Shown here: positions 6,496 to 15,992 of the stretch, in pieces
Layout: every line of letters begins with the position of its first letter
Numbering within the stretch: the first letter of the stretch is position 1
Assembly (NCBI GenBank): GCA_002390205.1
Contig: DGOV01000074.1
Coordinates: 1-64,000 of the forward strand
Length of the DNA stretch: 64,000 nt
Reading direction: 5' to 3'
From: Proteobacteria bacterium UBA4457
GTDB lineage: Bacteria > Pseudomonadota > Gammaproteobacteria > Ga0077536
Program-made: the position numbers and the translations under genes
The notes under the pieces: generated by a model
The model's input: only the letters and a program-made list of their open reading frames with translations
What the model was told of the DNA's origin: nothing
Databases searched by the model: none

Positions 6496-9456
6496 ATGAG
6501 CAATCTGGAGTGGAATGTCGGCATAAAACTTGACGGAGCTGGGGCCCAACAGCAATTCGACCAATGGCTAAATGCAGCTGTTGGTGGAAGCATGGAGGCA
6601 AAAAAGAAAATAAATAAAGAACTGGGAGGAAAAGAGGAAAAAAAAGTTAGCATTTTAATCGATAGTAATACAGGACAATTAGTAAGACAATCTAAACAAG
6701 TTCTTACAGAGTGGAATAAAATTCAGAAAGCAATCGACTACTCTAATAAAACCGTAAAGGGATCATTAACAAGTCTGAGGGCTCAACTAAGGACTCAGAT
6801 GCAGCTTAGAGATAATATAGTCAGGTATACAGCAGGCGTACGACGTAGCAGTGACGCCTGGATCAGGCAAAACAAAATTGTTGAAGATTTAAATAGAAAA
6901 ATTGCAGATGCCAGTGGAAACTGGATGAAGATGCTATCTTCTCGCATCCCAGGCGGCCAGAATGTAATGAATCTGGCAAATGGGTTAAGTCAGGTAAGCA
7001 TGGCGGCTACTGCAACCGTGATGACAATACAAGCGGTAGCCGGAGCCATTAAACCAGTAGTGGCTCGCGCCAAACAAATGCAAGCACTTGACTTAGCCTT
7101 TCAAGGATTTGGGTTGAGCGCAGAGCAATCAGCGCAGTTCATGCAGCAGGCAAAAGCACAAGCTTTACAATACGGATCATCTCTTATTCAGGTAGAAAAA
7201 GGGTATAAACGAATAGCTCCAGCTATTATGCAATCGGGAGGTTCGATGCAGGATGTATCAGAGTCGATGGCAAGCCTCTCTGCTCGTGTGACAACTCTTG
7301 GTTTGAACAGTGAACAATCAGGACGATATATCGAAGCGTTCGCTCAGGTTATGGGAAAAGGCAAGCTTCAAGGAGAAGAATTAAATCAACAGTTCTCTGA
7401 ACTTGATGGTGCATTGCGTGGTCAGCTTAAATCATATGTTAAAGCAAAATACGGCATAACTGACTTTGAAGAAGCCATGAGAAAGGGCGAGGTTACTTCT
7501 GGAATGTTTAGAGAAGCATTTAATGCTTCTGCTGAAGACATGAGGAATAATCTTGGAGGTGCTATAGGCGAAGTCCAATCAAGAATAGGTGAACTGAATG
7601 TAGCTCAGATTGAGAATATAGGAAATAGTCTTAATACTATAACAATGGAAAGTCTAGTAGAGACTCTTGCTCCTATCGGAAAGCAAATGCAATCCGTAAT
7701 TCTTATGTTTCAGCAATTTTTTGCTAATATTGCTACTTCGATGCCCGCGACTCAAGAATATGTCAAAGGCTTGCTTACAGTGATTGGAGCTCTTATTCAG
7801 GTTACGGTTGTAGGATTACTTGGTGCTTTAAAAGCTGTGTTTGTTGCGTTTGAATTTGTAAACTGGATCACATTTGAATTGCTTAAAGGTATTGCACGTC
7901 TGATTGAAATGATCCCTGGGCTAGGTGGAATGTTCGCCAAAATAGGCGATATTTTCCTGGGGGCTGGGAAAGCGCTCGCAACGTTTACTGATAGCTGGAT
8001 GAAAGTAGGCGACTCAGCTAAATCAACAGAGCAAGAATTAAGTTCCCTTGATGGTCGCATCGAAATATTAAGGAATAAAATAGAAGAAGGTACAGGAGAT
8101 ACTGAAGAACTTCGCAAAAAACTTGAAGAATTACAAGATCAAGCGCAACAAGAGCTAGATACCCAAGCACTCGATAATTATAAGGAGAAAATCAAGGAAT
8201 TAAAAGAACAAATAAACGAGGCACAGATAGTCGAGACGGACAAAAAAAGCCTTTGGGACGAAGAAAACCAAAAATTAAGCGTACTGAAAGGATCAGTCAA
8301 GGCTTATTATGAGGGGGTGAAACAAGCTCATGCTGAACGCACTCAAAGAGTTAAGGACTTTTATGACAGCGAGTTATCTCGACTTGCTCGCAATAAAGAG
8401 GCTATGAAGGAAAGTCATCGTTCAGCGATGGAAGATTTGAAGGCAAGAAATCAAGCATCAATAAACGCTCTTGAGAAGGAGATTCAGGCTCTTCAAGCTA
8501 GAACTCCAGCTGAAGAAAAGCTGCAGGTTTTGAGAAAGCAGGAAATTTTAGATAAACTAAAATCTACAGACCTTAGCGAAAAAGAAAAGCTTGAATTGCA
8601 GGCTCAGCTGGAAAGAATGCAGCGCCAGAAGGAAATAGAAGAAAAACAACTTAAACTAAAAGCTGAAAAAGAAAACGCAGCAAAAGCCGAAGCACAGCTG
8701 GCTAAACAACAAAGAGCCGAAGCAAAACAAGCGGCTGAGGAAGAGAAGCAAATGCGAGAGCAAAAGAAAGAAGCATTGAAGGAGCTAAAAAGGATAGGCA
8801 AGGATATAGATGAGCAACAAAAGAATACTACTAGTCTTTTTGAAAATCAGAAAGAAGTTATTGATCTTACTGGCAAGACCTTTGCAGAAATCAACGATTT
8901 AGTAAGTAGACAGGCTGACTTAGCGTACGAAGCTGCAGATGGGTATGAAGCGGCAAAAACAAATGTTAGTCAATTAAAGACTCAACTGAAGCAAGCCCAG
9001 GCAGAGGCGGCTCGTCTTGGGCGACAACTTAGATCGAACAATGCAGCTACACCCCCGACTACTCCTCCCAACGCTTTTACGGGCGGGTCAGTTAAAGGTG
9101 GGGCTAGTAGGACAGTCAACGAATTCGGGAGAGAAGGTTTCCTTAGTCTTTCTGGTCGATTGTCCGAAATCAATGCTCCTGCCTGGGGGTCCTGGAAGGC
9201 TCCTAGCTCTGGTACTATCATCCCCGCTCATGTCTGGGCACAAGTAAAGGCTCAAGGGCTTACAGGAGGTCCTACGAGGACGCCTACAGCTGTCGGTGCT
9301 ACTGGTAATATGATGGCGCGAGTCTCAGCTCTTGGAAAAACGGGTAGTAGCGATATCGTTACTAATAATGTTACGATTCAAAGTGAGGATGTAGATCGCA
9401 CTATGCATCAGTCGCTGATCAGTTTGCGTCGCACAAAACGTGCTCGGTATTATTGA
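6496..9456 (+). CDS. Tape measure protein
   Basis: 986 residues. Residues about 190-360 resemble the tape-measure N-terminal domain, with LGLNSEQSGRYIEAFAQVMG, then GKLQGEELNQQFSE and a following SGMFREAF. Hydrophobic, membrane-like segments lie near residues 410-500. A long Lys/Glu-rich coiled coil fills about 515-790. The protein sets tail length and may enter the host envelope at ejection. By the usual rule of about 1.5 angstrom per residue the tail would be near 150 nm, a rough inference. Confidence 0.85.
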   Translation: MSNLEWNVGIKLDGAGAQQQFDQWLNAAVGGSMEAKKKINKELGGKEEKKVSILIDSNTGQLVRQSKQVLTEWNKIQKAIDYSNKTVKGSLTSLRAQLRTQMQLRDNIVRYTAGVRRSSDAWIRQNKIVEDLNRKIADASGNWMKMLSSRIPGGQNVMNLANGLSQVSMAATATVMTIQAVAGAIKPVVARAKQMQALDLAFQGFGLSAEQSAQFMQQAKAQALQYGSSLIQVEKGYKRIAPAIMQSGGSMQDVSESMASLSARVTTLGLNSEQSGRYIEAFAQVMGKGKLQGEELNQQFSELDGALRGQLKSYVKAKYGITDFEEAMRKGEVTSGMFREAFNASAEDMRNNLGGAIGEVQSRIGELNVAQIENIGNSLNTITMESLVETLAPIGKQMQSVILMFQQFFANIATSMPATQEYVKGLLTVIGALIQVTVVGLLGALKAVFVAFEFVNWITFELLKGIARLIEMIPGLGGMFAKIGDIFLGAGKALATFTDSWMKVGDSAKSTEQELSSLDGRIEILRNKIEEGTGDTEELRKKLEELQDQAQQELDTQALDNYKEKIKELKEQINEAQIVETDKKSLWDEENQKLSVLKGSVKAYYEGVKQAHAERTQRVKDFYDSELSRLARNKEAMKESHRSAMEDLKARNQASINALEKEIQALQARTPAEEKLQVLRKQEILDKLKSTDLSEKEKLELQAQLERMQRQKEIEEKQLKLKAEKENAAKAEAQLAKQQRAEAKQAAEEEKQMREQKKEALKELKRIGKDIDEQQKNTTSLFENQKEVIDLTGKTFAEINDLVSRQADLAYEAADGYEAAKTNVSQLKTQLKQAQAEAARLGRQLRSNNAATPPTTPPNAFTGGSVKGGASRTVNEFGREGFLSLSGRLSEINAPAWGSWKAPSSGTIIPAHVWAQVKAQGLTGGPTRTPTAVGATGNMMARVSALGKTGSSDIVTNNVTIQSEDVDRTMHQSLISLRRTKRARYY

Positions 9457-9483
9457 CAATAGGACTATTGTTATTGTTAAGCT

Positions 9484-9849
9484 GTGTTTGTTTTTGGTGA
9501 TCCGAAAGAAGTGGCTCAACTCTTGCTTTCAGAAGTAGCAAGTTATTCTGGTCCTGGACTCCCTGAGACCTCGACGGAAGAGTGGGACTATGACGAGACG
9601 CGTCGTCAGATGATATATGCATCGGCTGCCTTGCGTCGAGCAGCCTCCAATCAGCTGGAACCAAAGGTAATAGAAGCCGTATGTGACCTTTACGAAGAAG
9701 CCTTGTATAAATTTTGCCTTTTGGATGATGTGGTATGGCGAGCCATGAAAATGAAAGAGCACTCCTATCCTTGGCATGATCAAGCGGCTGAATACCGTCA
9801 GTATACTATTGTTTCAAGGATCTGTGATCCAATACTGTCGGAAGACTAA
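9484..9849 (+). CDS. Hypothetical tail-region protein
   Basis: 121 residues from GTG 9484, acidic and helical, without a recognised motif. It lies between tape measure and distal-tail genes, where minor tail proteins are normal. No clear ribosome binding site was seen. A small CAATAG/CTATTG inverted repeat lies just before it (9457-9470). Confidence 0.5.
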   Translation: MFVFGDPKEVAQLLLSEVASYSGPGLPETSTEEWDYDETRRQMIYASAALRRAASNQLEPKVIEAVCDLYEEALYKFCLLDDVVWRAMKMKEHSYPWHDQAAEYRQYTIVSRICDPILSED

Positions 9850-9869
9850 GCCATTCTTGGTGGTAAGTC

Positions 9870-10274
9870 ATGACAGGCCTCGCTATTGCCTATACACAGC
9901 AAACGGGTGGTAGCGCGAGCTGGAACGTAGTATTTAAAGATTTCACTTCTCCTGATCTGCCTAGACAGTATGAAGATTCTGCTGGCTTTGGTCGCAGCCA
10001 AACTGGAGCTTTAATTCAATCTGGTCCTCGCTACGTTCAAAAGTATATCTGGGTAGTTGATTGCTTGATTGATACAGAGGATGCTGAAGCCTTAGATCAA
10101 CTTTACAGAGCTTGGGACGAAGATAGGGCTACAGGGAAAAGCGTTGCTGTTGGGATCACAGATGCTACCTTCGGCCTTTCTCTCTCATCGCAAGCAACTT
10201 TTACTTCGGCTCCTTCTTTTACTTATGCTAGCCCACGGAAAACTATCGTCAGCTTCGGATTAACACAGGTCTAA
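9870..10274 (+). CDS. Minor tail protein (distal tail candidate)
   Basis: 134 residues, beta rich, ending in TFTSAPSFTYASPRKTIVSF. GGTGG lies upstream of the ATG. The stop overlaps the next ATG (TAATG), so it is coupled to the hub-like gene. Small proteins in this slot usually form the ring at the tube tip. The assignment is by position. Confidence 0.45.
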   Translation: MTGLAIAYTQQTGGSASWNVVFKDFTSPDLPRQYEDSAGFGRSQTGALIQSGPRYVQKYIWVVDCLIDTEDAEALDQLYRAWDEDRATGKSVAVGITDATFGLSLSSQATFTSAPSFTYASPRKTIVSFGLTQV

Positions 10275-12349
10275 TGGCTTTTCTAATCAACAGCACTCGA
10301 CTTACTCGCGTTGATATTGGCGGGGAAGACTTCACTGATCAGACCTTGGATATTTCTCTGAGTGACTCGTCGGGAGTCAAAAACGGCCTAATCGCGACTG
10401 ACGGGGAAATCTCGTTAGGATATCGTCCAGGAGGAAAAATTAACGAAGACTATGGACGCAATCATTTCAGCAGAGGGATGCAGATCGACATATTCGTAAC
10501 CTATCCGGATGGAACCGAGGAAAAGCATCCAAGAGGCCGCTTGTATATCATTGACTCTAAATTTGATCCCCAGAAAGAATCCATCATTTTAAGCGTTGGA
10601 TGCAAGATGGCCCTACATGCCCTTGATGGTGATATTAGCGAAATAAAAGATTTACCTAACTTTTACCTTCCAAGTACTCGACAAAACTATTCATCGATTT
10701 CGGCGGCATTGGCTGCTGAAAGCAGGATAGCATGGTATGACAGGGACGGTTTACTTCAGTCAGCCAAGCTTTGGGAAGGAGAAGGGTCTGATTATTCCGC
10801 AACTGCCAAGTGGGTGTCAGTTTTCGGAGTTACCACTTTAGCTATTTCTAGCCTTGACTCCTCAAGGTCTATTAGTTCTGGAAAAAGTTCGGGCAATCCT
10901 TATTCTGGAGGAGATCCCGACAATATTGAGTTGACATATCAGTATGCACCAAGATTAATTGATGGCGAAACAGGCTTTCCTGCTGACGAAGAAGGAGGAT
11001 TCATTAAAGAAGAAGTATCCACTAGTGAATCCAAATATTATACGCAGTACCCCGTTATATTTTACGCTCGTGAGCCATCAAATACAGGTGAAGATGAAGG
11101 GACTTCAGATGGGATCCCTGACTTAGAAACTGTCGGGCTTCCTGAAATGGATAAGGGACTAGAAAGCCCACGACCTAGCGATTGCGCCCAAGAGTTTTCC
11201 GAAAGCGACAATCCCGCAAGCGCAGATAACAAGCCTGGAGGAGGAGCTGGAAATGGCGATACAAATTGCATGAGTGGAATGACGACTGTAAGGACTCCTC
11301 TCTATGTGGGAGTCGAGAGTAGCTCTGAAACCACAAATTTCTACGGTGGGCCTGGAGGAGCTTTGTCTAAAGTTGTCTCAGTGAAACGAGGGCCAGCCTT
11401 AGAGGCTAATAATCAATATTACGGTGACTTGTATCAACTATGTCGGCAATCTTGGGCAACACGTTGCAACCCTAACGGCTATTGCGGAACTGACGCTGGG
11501 ACTAAGCAGCTTGAGCTTTCTAGGTCAGTTCAGCTAACTGAATACAACCCCGATGGGTCGGTGAAAACAGTAACTACTGACGAATACAAGCCTTTACTAA
11601 CAGCAGCATCGACTGACAATTGGAGAGCTGGTGTGGTAGATGGTGTTATGACTTCTTTTAGATCTTTAGGATTTGCAGAGACAACATTCTTTCGAGATAG
11701 TCGAAAGGTAGTAGAATATCAATACCCAGAGAATGGTACTTATCGCAAGACCACTAGCTATCAAAGCATCAGATCACGAGGCCCTTCCAATAAGCTCGAT
11801 AGCAACTATTTGGATGCTATTAATGGTGTTGTTAAAACAACAGTTGATAGCTCTACTTCTAATGTTATAAATGAGGATCAACCTCAATCTCAGGTGAGCC
11901 CTGAACCTTCAAGTCTTAGCGATGTATCCATCGTAGCTTTTCCGTCTCACGATCTTCCAGGAACCGATTCTTCTTTGAAGCCTTTAGTCTACAAAGAAAG
12001 CGTACCATATCCTTTCTGGATCATTGCAGGTAGTAATATGAGCTGGGAACAGTCTTTGTCTGAATATGAAGACTATACTCGCCGTAACATAAAAGGTGCA
12101 TCCCTTGGCCTTCGATTAGGCGAATCCTTGAGGCAGGAAATTGCAAGCGAATGGAAACCAAATACTTCTTTCCGTTATCATGACCCAAGGTACAATATAC
12201 TGATATCAATGCGCTCTAACGCGCAAACCTGGAGCATGACCCCAGAAGAATGTGTTATGACTGTTGATGGAATGGCTGTTGGCTTCTCGAACGGTCAGGT
12301 CAACATTCCCGATAACATTGTTGGAGTAACAACGGCGATTTTACCATGA
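10274..12349 (+). CDS. Tail tip hub-like protein
   Basis: 691 residues. The N-terminal 130 residues resemble hub or tail-associated proteins: short strands with GGEDFTDQTLDISLSD, then GEISLGYRPGG, and a PRGRLYIIDSKFDP element. The middle (about 200-420) is low complexity with several cysteines near DCAQEF and CRQSWATRCNPNGYCG. The C-terminal part is beta rich. It probably anchors the adhesion proteins that follow. It overlaps the next gene by 4 nt (ATGA). Confidence 0.5.
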   Translation: MAFLINSTRLTRVDIGGEDFTDQTLDISLSDSSGVKNGLIATDGEISLGYRPGGKINEDYGRNHFSRGMQIDIFVTYPDGTEEKHPRGRLYIIDSKFDPQKESIILSVGCKMALHALDGDISEIKDLPNFYLPSTRQNYSSISAALAAESRIAWYDRDGLLQSAKLWEGEGSDYSATAKWVSVFGVTTLAISSLDSSRSISSGKSSGNPYSGGDPDNIELTYQYAPRLIDGETGFPADEEGGFIKEEVSTSESKYYTQYPVIFYAREPSNTGEDEGTSDGIPDLETVGLPEMDKGLESPRPSDCAQEFSESDNPASADNKPGGGAGNGDTNCMSGMTTVRTPLYVGVESSSETTNFYGGPGGALSKVVSVKRGPALEANNQYYGDLYQLCRQSWATRCNPNGYCGTDAGTKQLELSRSVQLTEYNPDGSVKTVTTDEYKPLLTAASTDNWRAGVVDGVMTSFRSLGFAETTFFRDSRKVVEYQYPENGTYRKTTSYQSIRSRGPSNKLDSNYLDAINGVVKTTVDSSTSNVINEDQPQSQVSPEPSSLSDVSIVAFPSHDLPGTDSSLKPLVYKESVPYPFWIIAGSNMSWEQSLSEYEDYTRRNIKGASLGLRLGESLRQEIASEWKPNTSFRYHDPRYNILISMRSNAQTWSMTPEECVMTVDGMAVGFSNGQVNIPDNIVGVTTAILP

Positions 12350-13470
12350 GCTCAATTACTGTTAGCAACGAAACCAACATAGACCTTGGAAATAGTGGAT
12401 CTTTCTGCAATTTCTATCAAGCCAATTCGTTTGATATAAGCTTGGCTTCGGAGTCTGGTGTCTATTATCCAGCTGATGATTATTATATTGCTTTTCGTCA
12501 AACTAATGTGTTTTTTGTCAGTGGCACGGTAGCAACGGGCGGATCTTTGGTGTCTTTGACCCCAAGTGGTGACATCCCAGCTGAGTTCAATGGGAACGGA
12601 ATCTCTGCTAATGCTACTATTATAACTCCTGAGATATTTCTCCCAGGATCAGCAACAGAGGATGGCGAACCAGTTTTACCTCCGGCGGATCCTCCTCTCG
12701 ATGATGGGAAAGTTTCAGATCACGCAAATGTCATTCTACTCCTTCATGGCAATGAGACCCCTTTGATTGACAGCAGTATTCCAGGCAGGACCTTGCTAGT
12801 GTCAGGTGATGCAGCTTACGACCCACTAAGAAAAGCTTTTGGTGCTGGCTCTATTAAATTTCCAGCCAATACAACGAATAATGGTGTTTATACTGAGATC
12901 ACTGACAATGATTTATTTACTCTTAACGACGAAGCTTTTACTTTTGAAGCACGTATTCGGCTAGACTCTTTAGCGGAAAAAGAAAACACTTTATTTTCTT
13001 TTGGACTAGGATCTGATATGCGTATGGTCCTTAGTCTCGAAATAACCGCATCAGGAAGTCAAGTTGTTTTTTATTGGAAAGACTCTTCGGAAGTAGATCA
13101 ACAAGTAACAGTTCCACTGTTGGATGACAAGCTAAAAGAAAAACCTCAAGACTTTCAGCAATTTGCATTTGTATACAGTAAAGTTCAAGGGCATTTTGGA
13201 GCCTTCCTCGACGGAGAAAGGATCGGTCTTCTTGAAGTAGATGATAACACTGATCCAGTATGGCCTGGCCTAATAGTAGCTCCTAAGACAGAAGATGTCA
13301 CATTTAATCTTTCTATTGGGCTGTTAGATCCACTTGACTCGGACAATTCTAAGCAGTTTACCGGGCATATGGACGAAGTAAGATTAACCTTGAGAGAAGC
13401 TCTTTACAAAACGATTTCGCCAACTGCCGCCGTGTACTCATTTGCTTGGCCAAATCCAATCGGCAGTTAG
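12346..13470 (+). CDS. LamG-like adhesion protein
   Basis: 374 residues. An N-terminal strand-rich unit (1-105) is followed by a linker and a concanavalin A/LamG-type domain (about 125-365). The latter has VILLLHGNE, FTFEARIRLD, FAFVYSKVQGHFGAFLDGER and GHMDEVRLT, the usual core strands. Such domains bind sugars or other surface molecules. It starts on the ATGA overlap with the hub gene, so it is probably made with it. Confidence 0.65.
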   Translation: MSSITVSNETNIDLGNSGSFCNFYQANSFDISLASESGVYYPADDYYIAFRQTNVFFVSGTVATGGSLVSLTPSGDIPAEFNGNGISANATIITPEIFLPGSATEDGEPVLPPADPPLDDGKVSDHANVILLLHGNETPLIDSSIPGRTLLVSGDAAYDPLRKAFGAGSIKFPANTTNNGVYTEITDNDLFTLNDEAFTFEARIRLDSLAEKENTLFSFGLGSDMRMVLSLEITASGSQVVFYWKDSSEVDQQVTVPLLDDKLKEKPQDFQQFAFVYSKVQGHFGAFLDGERIGLLEVDDNTDPVWPGLIVAPKTEDVTFNLSIGLLDPLDSDNSKQFTGHMDEVRLTLREALYKTISPTAAVYSFAWPNPIGS

Positions 13471-13490
13471 ACGAAGAAACTTCAAGGCTA

Positions 13491-13500
13491 GGAATACTAA
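13491..13500 (+). promoter_or_regulatory. Late promoter-like element GGAATACTAA
   Basis: Exact match to GGnAnnCTAR, 20 nt before ATG 13521. It argues for that start over the upstream TTG at 13446. Confidence 0.55.
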
Positions 13501-13520
13501 TCGCAGTAATCTCAAAAAAA

Positions 13521-14255
13521 ATGACCATTGCTGCCAAGGTTACGCCTCTCGAGCTTGGCGAACAAGTAACTACTCGCTATGCAGGTCAATATCTTTCTGT
13601 TAAGCTTCTTGACACGGCAGGGCTTGCTTACACTCCCGGACTCCAAGACCCGTTGCAGTACGTTATCGATTATGAGATTCCACGGGCTTCAGGCTATCTT
13701 CCTCAGGTCTTCGGATACGAAGCTAATGATGTCTTGGACTACGCTGATTTCGGGGTAGGATTGCGTCAGAAGCAGGTGATTTTTCAGCACGACGGAGGCG
13801 TCAACTCCTATAGCTTTGACAGCATTTCTGTTCAATGGGCAGGAGGAGTGGTCTTAGGTGTAGAGGTCGACTCAGGTAGCAGCCCGGGTACTCTTGTGGA
13901 TGGGGTTTATCAAAACGTAATAGTAGGCAATGTTAGTGGAGAAGGGCAAGGTTTAGCTGTCAATTTTGAAGTTTTTGATGGTTCGATCGTCTCAATTACC
14001 GTACACTCAAGAGGATACGATTATAATGTTCTTGATGACTTGGAGATCTCTTCGGGCGTCTTGTCTATTATCGGGGCTCACGACGGGTCAGGAGGGGCGC
14101 AGGGCATCAATGTGACGTCAGTCTATAACGCAAGCAATCCCGGCGGAGTCGTCTTAATAGCGCCTACGGCGAATGTCGTTACGCTAACCAGCGGGAACGA
14201 AAGCGCCGTTTACTTTAACTATAAAAACTTTGGATTCTACAATACTTCGTCATGA
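13521..14255 (+). CDS. Virion surface protein with GxGxG beta unit
   Basis: 244 residues from ATG 13521. The first half has ITTRYA-like features (VTTRYAGQYLSV) shared with the later adhesion protein at 14750 (IITTRYEEPRYTP). The second half holds a unit VHSRGYDYNVLDDLEI followed by a Gly-rich strand, like the units after the tail tube. It overlaps the next gene by 4 nt (ATGA). Confidence 0.5.
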   Translation: MTIAAKVTPLELGEQVTTRYAGQYLSVKLLDTAGLAYTPGLQDPLQYVIDYEIPRASGYLPQVFGYEANDVLDYADFGVGLRQKQVIFQHDGGVNSYSFDSISVQWAGGVVLGVEVDSGSSPGTLVDGVYQNVIVGNVSGEGQGLAVNFEVFDGSIVSITVHSRGYDYNVLDDLEISSGVLSIIGAHDGSGGAQGINVTSVYNASNPGGVVLIAPTANVVTLTSGNESAVYFNYKNFGFYNTSS

Positions 14256-14524
14256 AAAAAAATTCTAATGTGCTATTCTTGATGGATCTAGCAAAAGCAA
14301 ATCAAGAGGTTACTGCTGAAAAGAGAAATGCGAATGGATCATCTATTGCTGATTTCGACGGGGTCGTGCAAGGTCGCTGGATCAAAATTGCTGAAGACAA
14401 TTCAGGTGTTGTCGAGTATAATGGAGTAGAATATAATACAATTATGCAAGGCAGGAAGTCAATTCCAAAAGGAACAAAAGTTAGCCTTGAATTTCGTCAG
14501 GGCCATTACATTTCTTCTTGGTAA
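14252..14524 (+). CDS. Small basic/acidic structural protein
   Basis: 90 residues starting on an ATGA overlap. The centre (VVQGRWIKIAEDNSGVVEYNG) looks like a small beta-barrel. No family recognised. It is part of a tightly packed run of five genes from 13521 to 15964. Confidence 0.5.
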   Translation: MKKNSNVLFLMDLAKANQEVTAEKRNANGSSIADFDGVVQGRWIKIAEDNSGVVEYNGVEYNTIMQGRKSIPKGTKVSLEFRQGHYISSW

Positions 14525-14528
14525 TAAA

Positions 14529-14750
14529 ATGAGTCCATTTCAACGCCCGAGCATTGGTTCCAAGAATAGAGCAACTGAGCCACAGTTAACTATTAGGCTT
14601 TTGACTGCAATGCCTACTGTTCTCCAGAACATTGATCCCCCAATGCTTCCGAACGAACTGGTGGGAGTTTTTAATGGTTACGATGGAACTATTCGGTTGC
14701 TTGTTACTTCCGCTGACGGAAGAGCTTATATTCCTGTTGGAGCAGCTTAA
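14529..14750 (+). CDS. Small structural protein
   Basis: 73 residues from ATG 14529, directly after the previous stop. An earlier TTG (14487) lies inside the upstream gene and is not favoured. It is proline rich at the N-terminus and ends in a strand pair (TIRLLVTSADGRAYIPVG). Its stop overlaps the next ATG (TAATG). Function unknown. Confidence 0.5.
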   Translation: MSPFQRPSIGSKNRATEPQLTIRLLTAMPTVLQNIDPPMLPNELVGVFNGYDGTIRLLVTSADGRAYIPVGAA

Positions 14751-15964
14751 TGAGCCAAGGTGTCTTTTGTCTAATTCATTTTGACGAAGAAGATCCAGTT
14801 GACACTGGACCCACACCATCGAGCACTTTTTTCACTGGCCACGCTGTCCACGATCCTCTTGACGGAGCCTTCTCTGACCCTCTGGGATGCGCGTCATTCC
14901 CTCAGCAACTTGACGAGAATGGTAACCTACTTCCTCCAGAAAGTTATCCTGCCGCTGATCTAAGGAAGATTGCGACTTTTCGAGATCTTGAGTTTAATAA
15001 TGACTCTTTTGTTGTCGAGATGCGGATCAAATTTAGCTCTTTGACAGGACTACAACAATTAGCTTCTTATTGGTCTCCTGCCGCAGGACTTGGATGGGCT
15101 ATTACAGTTAATTTTACTCAATCAAACCAGACTATTGATTTCTCATGGATCGATCATCATGGAGATAATCGAAATTTTTCAATTATTCTTAGCGAAGGTT
15201 TATTTACAGAAGGAGTTTGGCATCACTTTGTTTTTCAGTATAGTAAAACAAGCGAGTGGTCTTTTGTCTGGATAGACGGTCAATTGGCTGGAAGCTTTCT
15301 TGGTCCAACCCTTAGCGATCCACAACAGCGAAGATGGGACGGTATATATATACAGACTTTAATGGGAAGCGTCTATGATCCCGCCGTGAACGGTTTTGTC
15401 TTTGATGGTCAGCCTTTATATTTTTCTGTAGGAGGCCCTGAAAACACTCTCAAAGGAGCTGTTGATGAAATTAGGGTTATCAATGGCTACTTTTACCACC
15501 TTGACACGCCTCAATCAAATGCGTCATTGAATGATATCTCTGTGCCAACGACCCCATACGATGATTTTCCTCCTCCTCTGATCCCGGAAGATCTTAACTC
15601 TATAGAAATAAGCAAAGGAATGATGAATGACATTATTACGACTCGTTACGAGGAGCCTCGTTATACTCCGGCTTTAGTCAAGGTCAATTCCAGCCTTCCA
15701 ACTGAAAGGGCCACAATTCAAGCCTCGCCATTCGGCAGGGATCCAGCGTTATTTGGGTACAACGAAGGAACAATATACGTCCATCAGCCTCGGCCTGACT
15801 TCCCGCTAGCTTTTCTTTATGTATTGTACAACATACAAGGAGAAGGGGAGACTCCCATCCTTAGGTGGGTTCCTGTTAATATGCCCAAGCTAGGTAAAAT
15901 AAATACAATTTCTGGCTCTAATTGGAAAAACCGAAAAGGATTCAAACTGGGCGAGCCCTTCTAG
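14750..15964 (+). CDS. LamG-like adhesion protein
   Basis: 404 residues. A concanavalin A/LamG-like domain fills about 1-265: CLIHFDEED, DSFVVEMRIKFSSL, WHHFVFQYSKTSEWSFVWIDGQ and LKGAVDEIRVING. This is the same plan as the gene at 12346. The C-terminal part carries an ITTRYEEPRYTPALVKV segment shared with the 13521 product, so these neighbours probably arose by module exchange. Confidence 0.65.
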   Translation: MSQGVFCLIHFDEEDPVDTGPTPSSTFFTGHAVHDPLDGAFSDPLGCASFPQQLDENGNLLPPESYPAADLRKIATFRDLEFNNDSFVVEMRIKFSSLTGLQQLASYWSPAAGLGWAITVNFTQSNQTIDFSWIDHHGDNRNFSIILSEGLFTEGVWHHFVFQYSKTSEWSFVWIDGQLAGSFLGPTLSDPQQRRWDGIYIQTLMGSVYDPAVNGFVFDGQPLYFSVGGPENTLKGAVDEIRVINGYFYHLDTPQSNASLNDISVPTTPYDDFPPPLIPEDLNSIEISKGMMNDIITTRYEEPRYTPALVKVNSSLPTERATIQASPFGRDPALFGYNEGTIYVHQPRPDFPLAFLYVLYNIQGEGETPILRWVPVNMPKLGKINTISGSNWKNRKGFKLGEPF

Positions 15965-15973
15965 GTAAACTAT
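15964..15973 (+). promoter_or_regulatory. Late promoter-like element GGTAAACTAT
   Basis: Matches GGnAnnCTA, 19 nt before ATG 15993. The next bases (CGCAG) repeat those after the element at 13491. Confidence 0.5.
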
Positions 15974-15992
15974 CGCAGTTGTTTACAGGCTG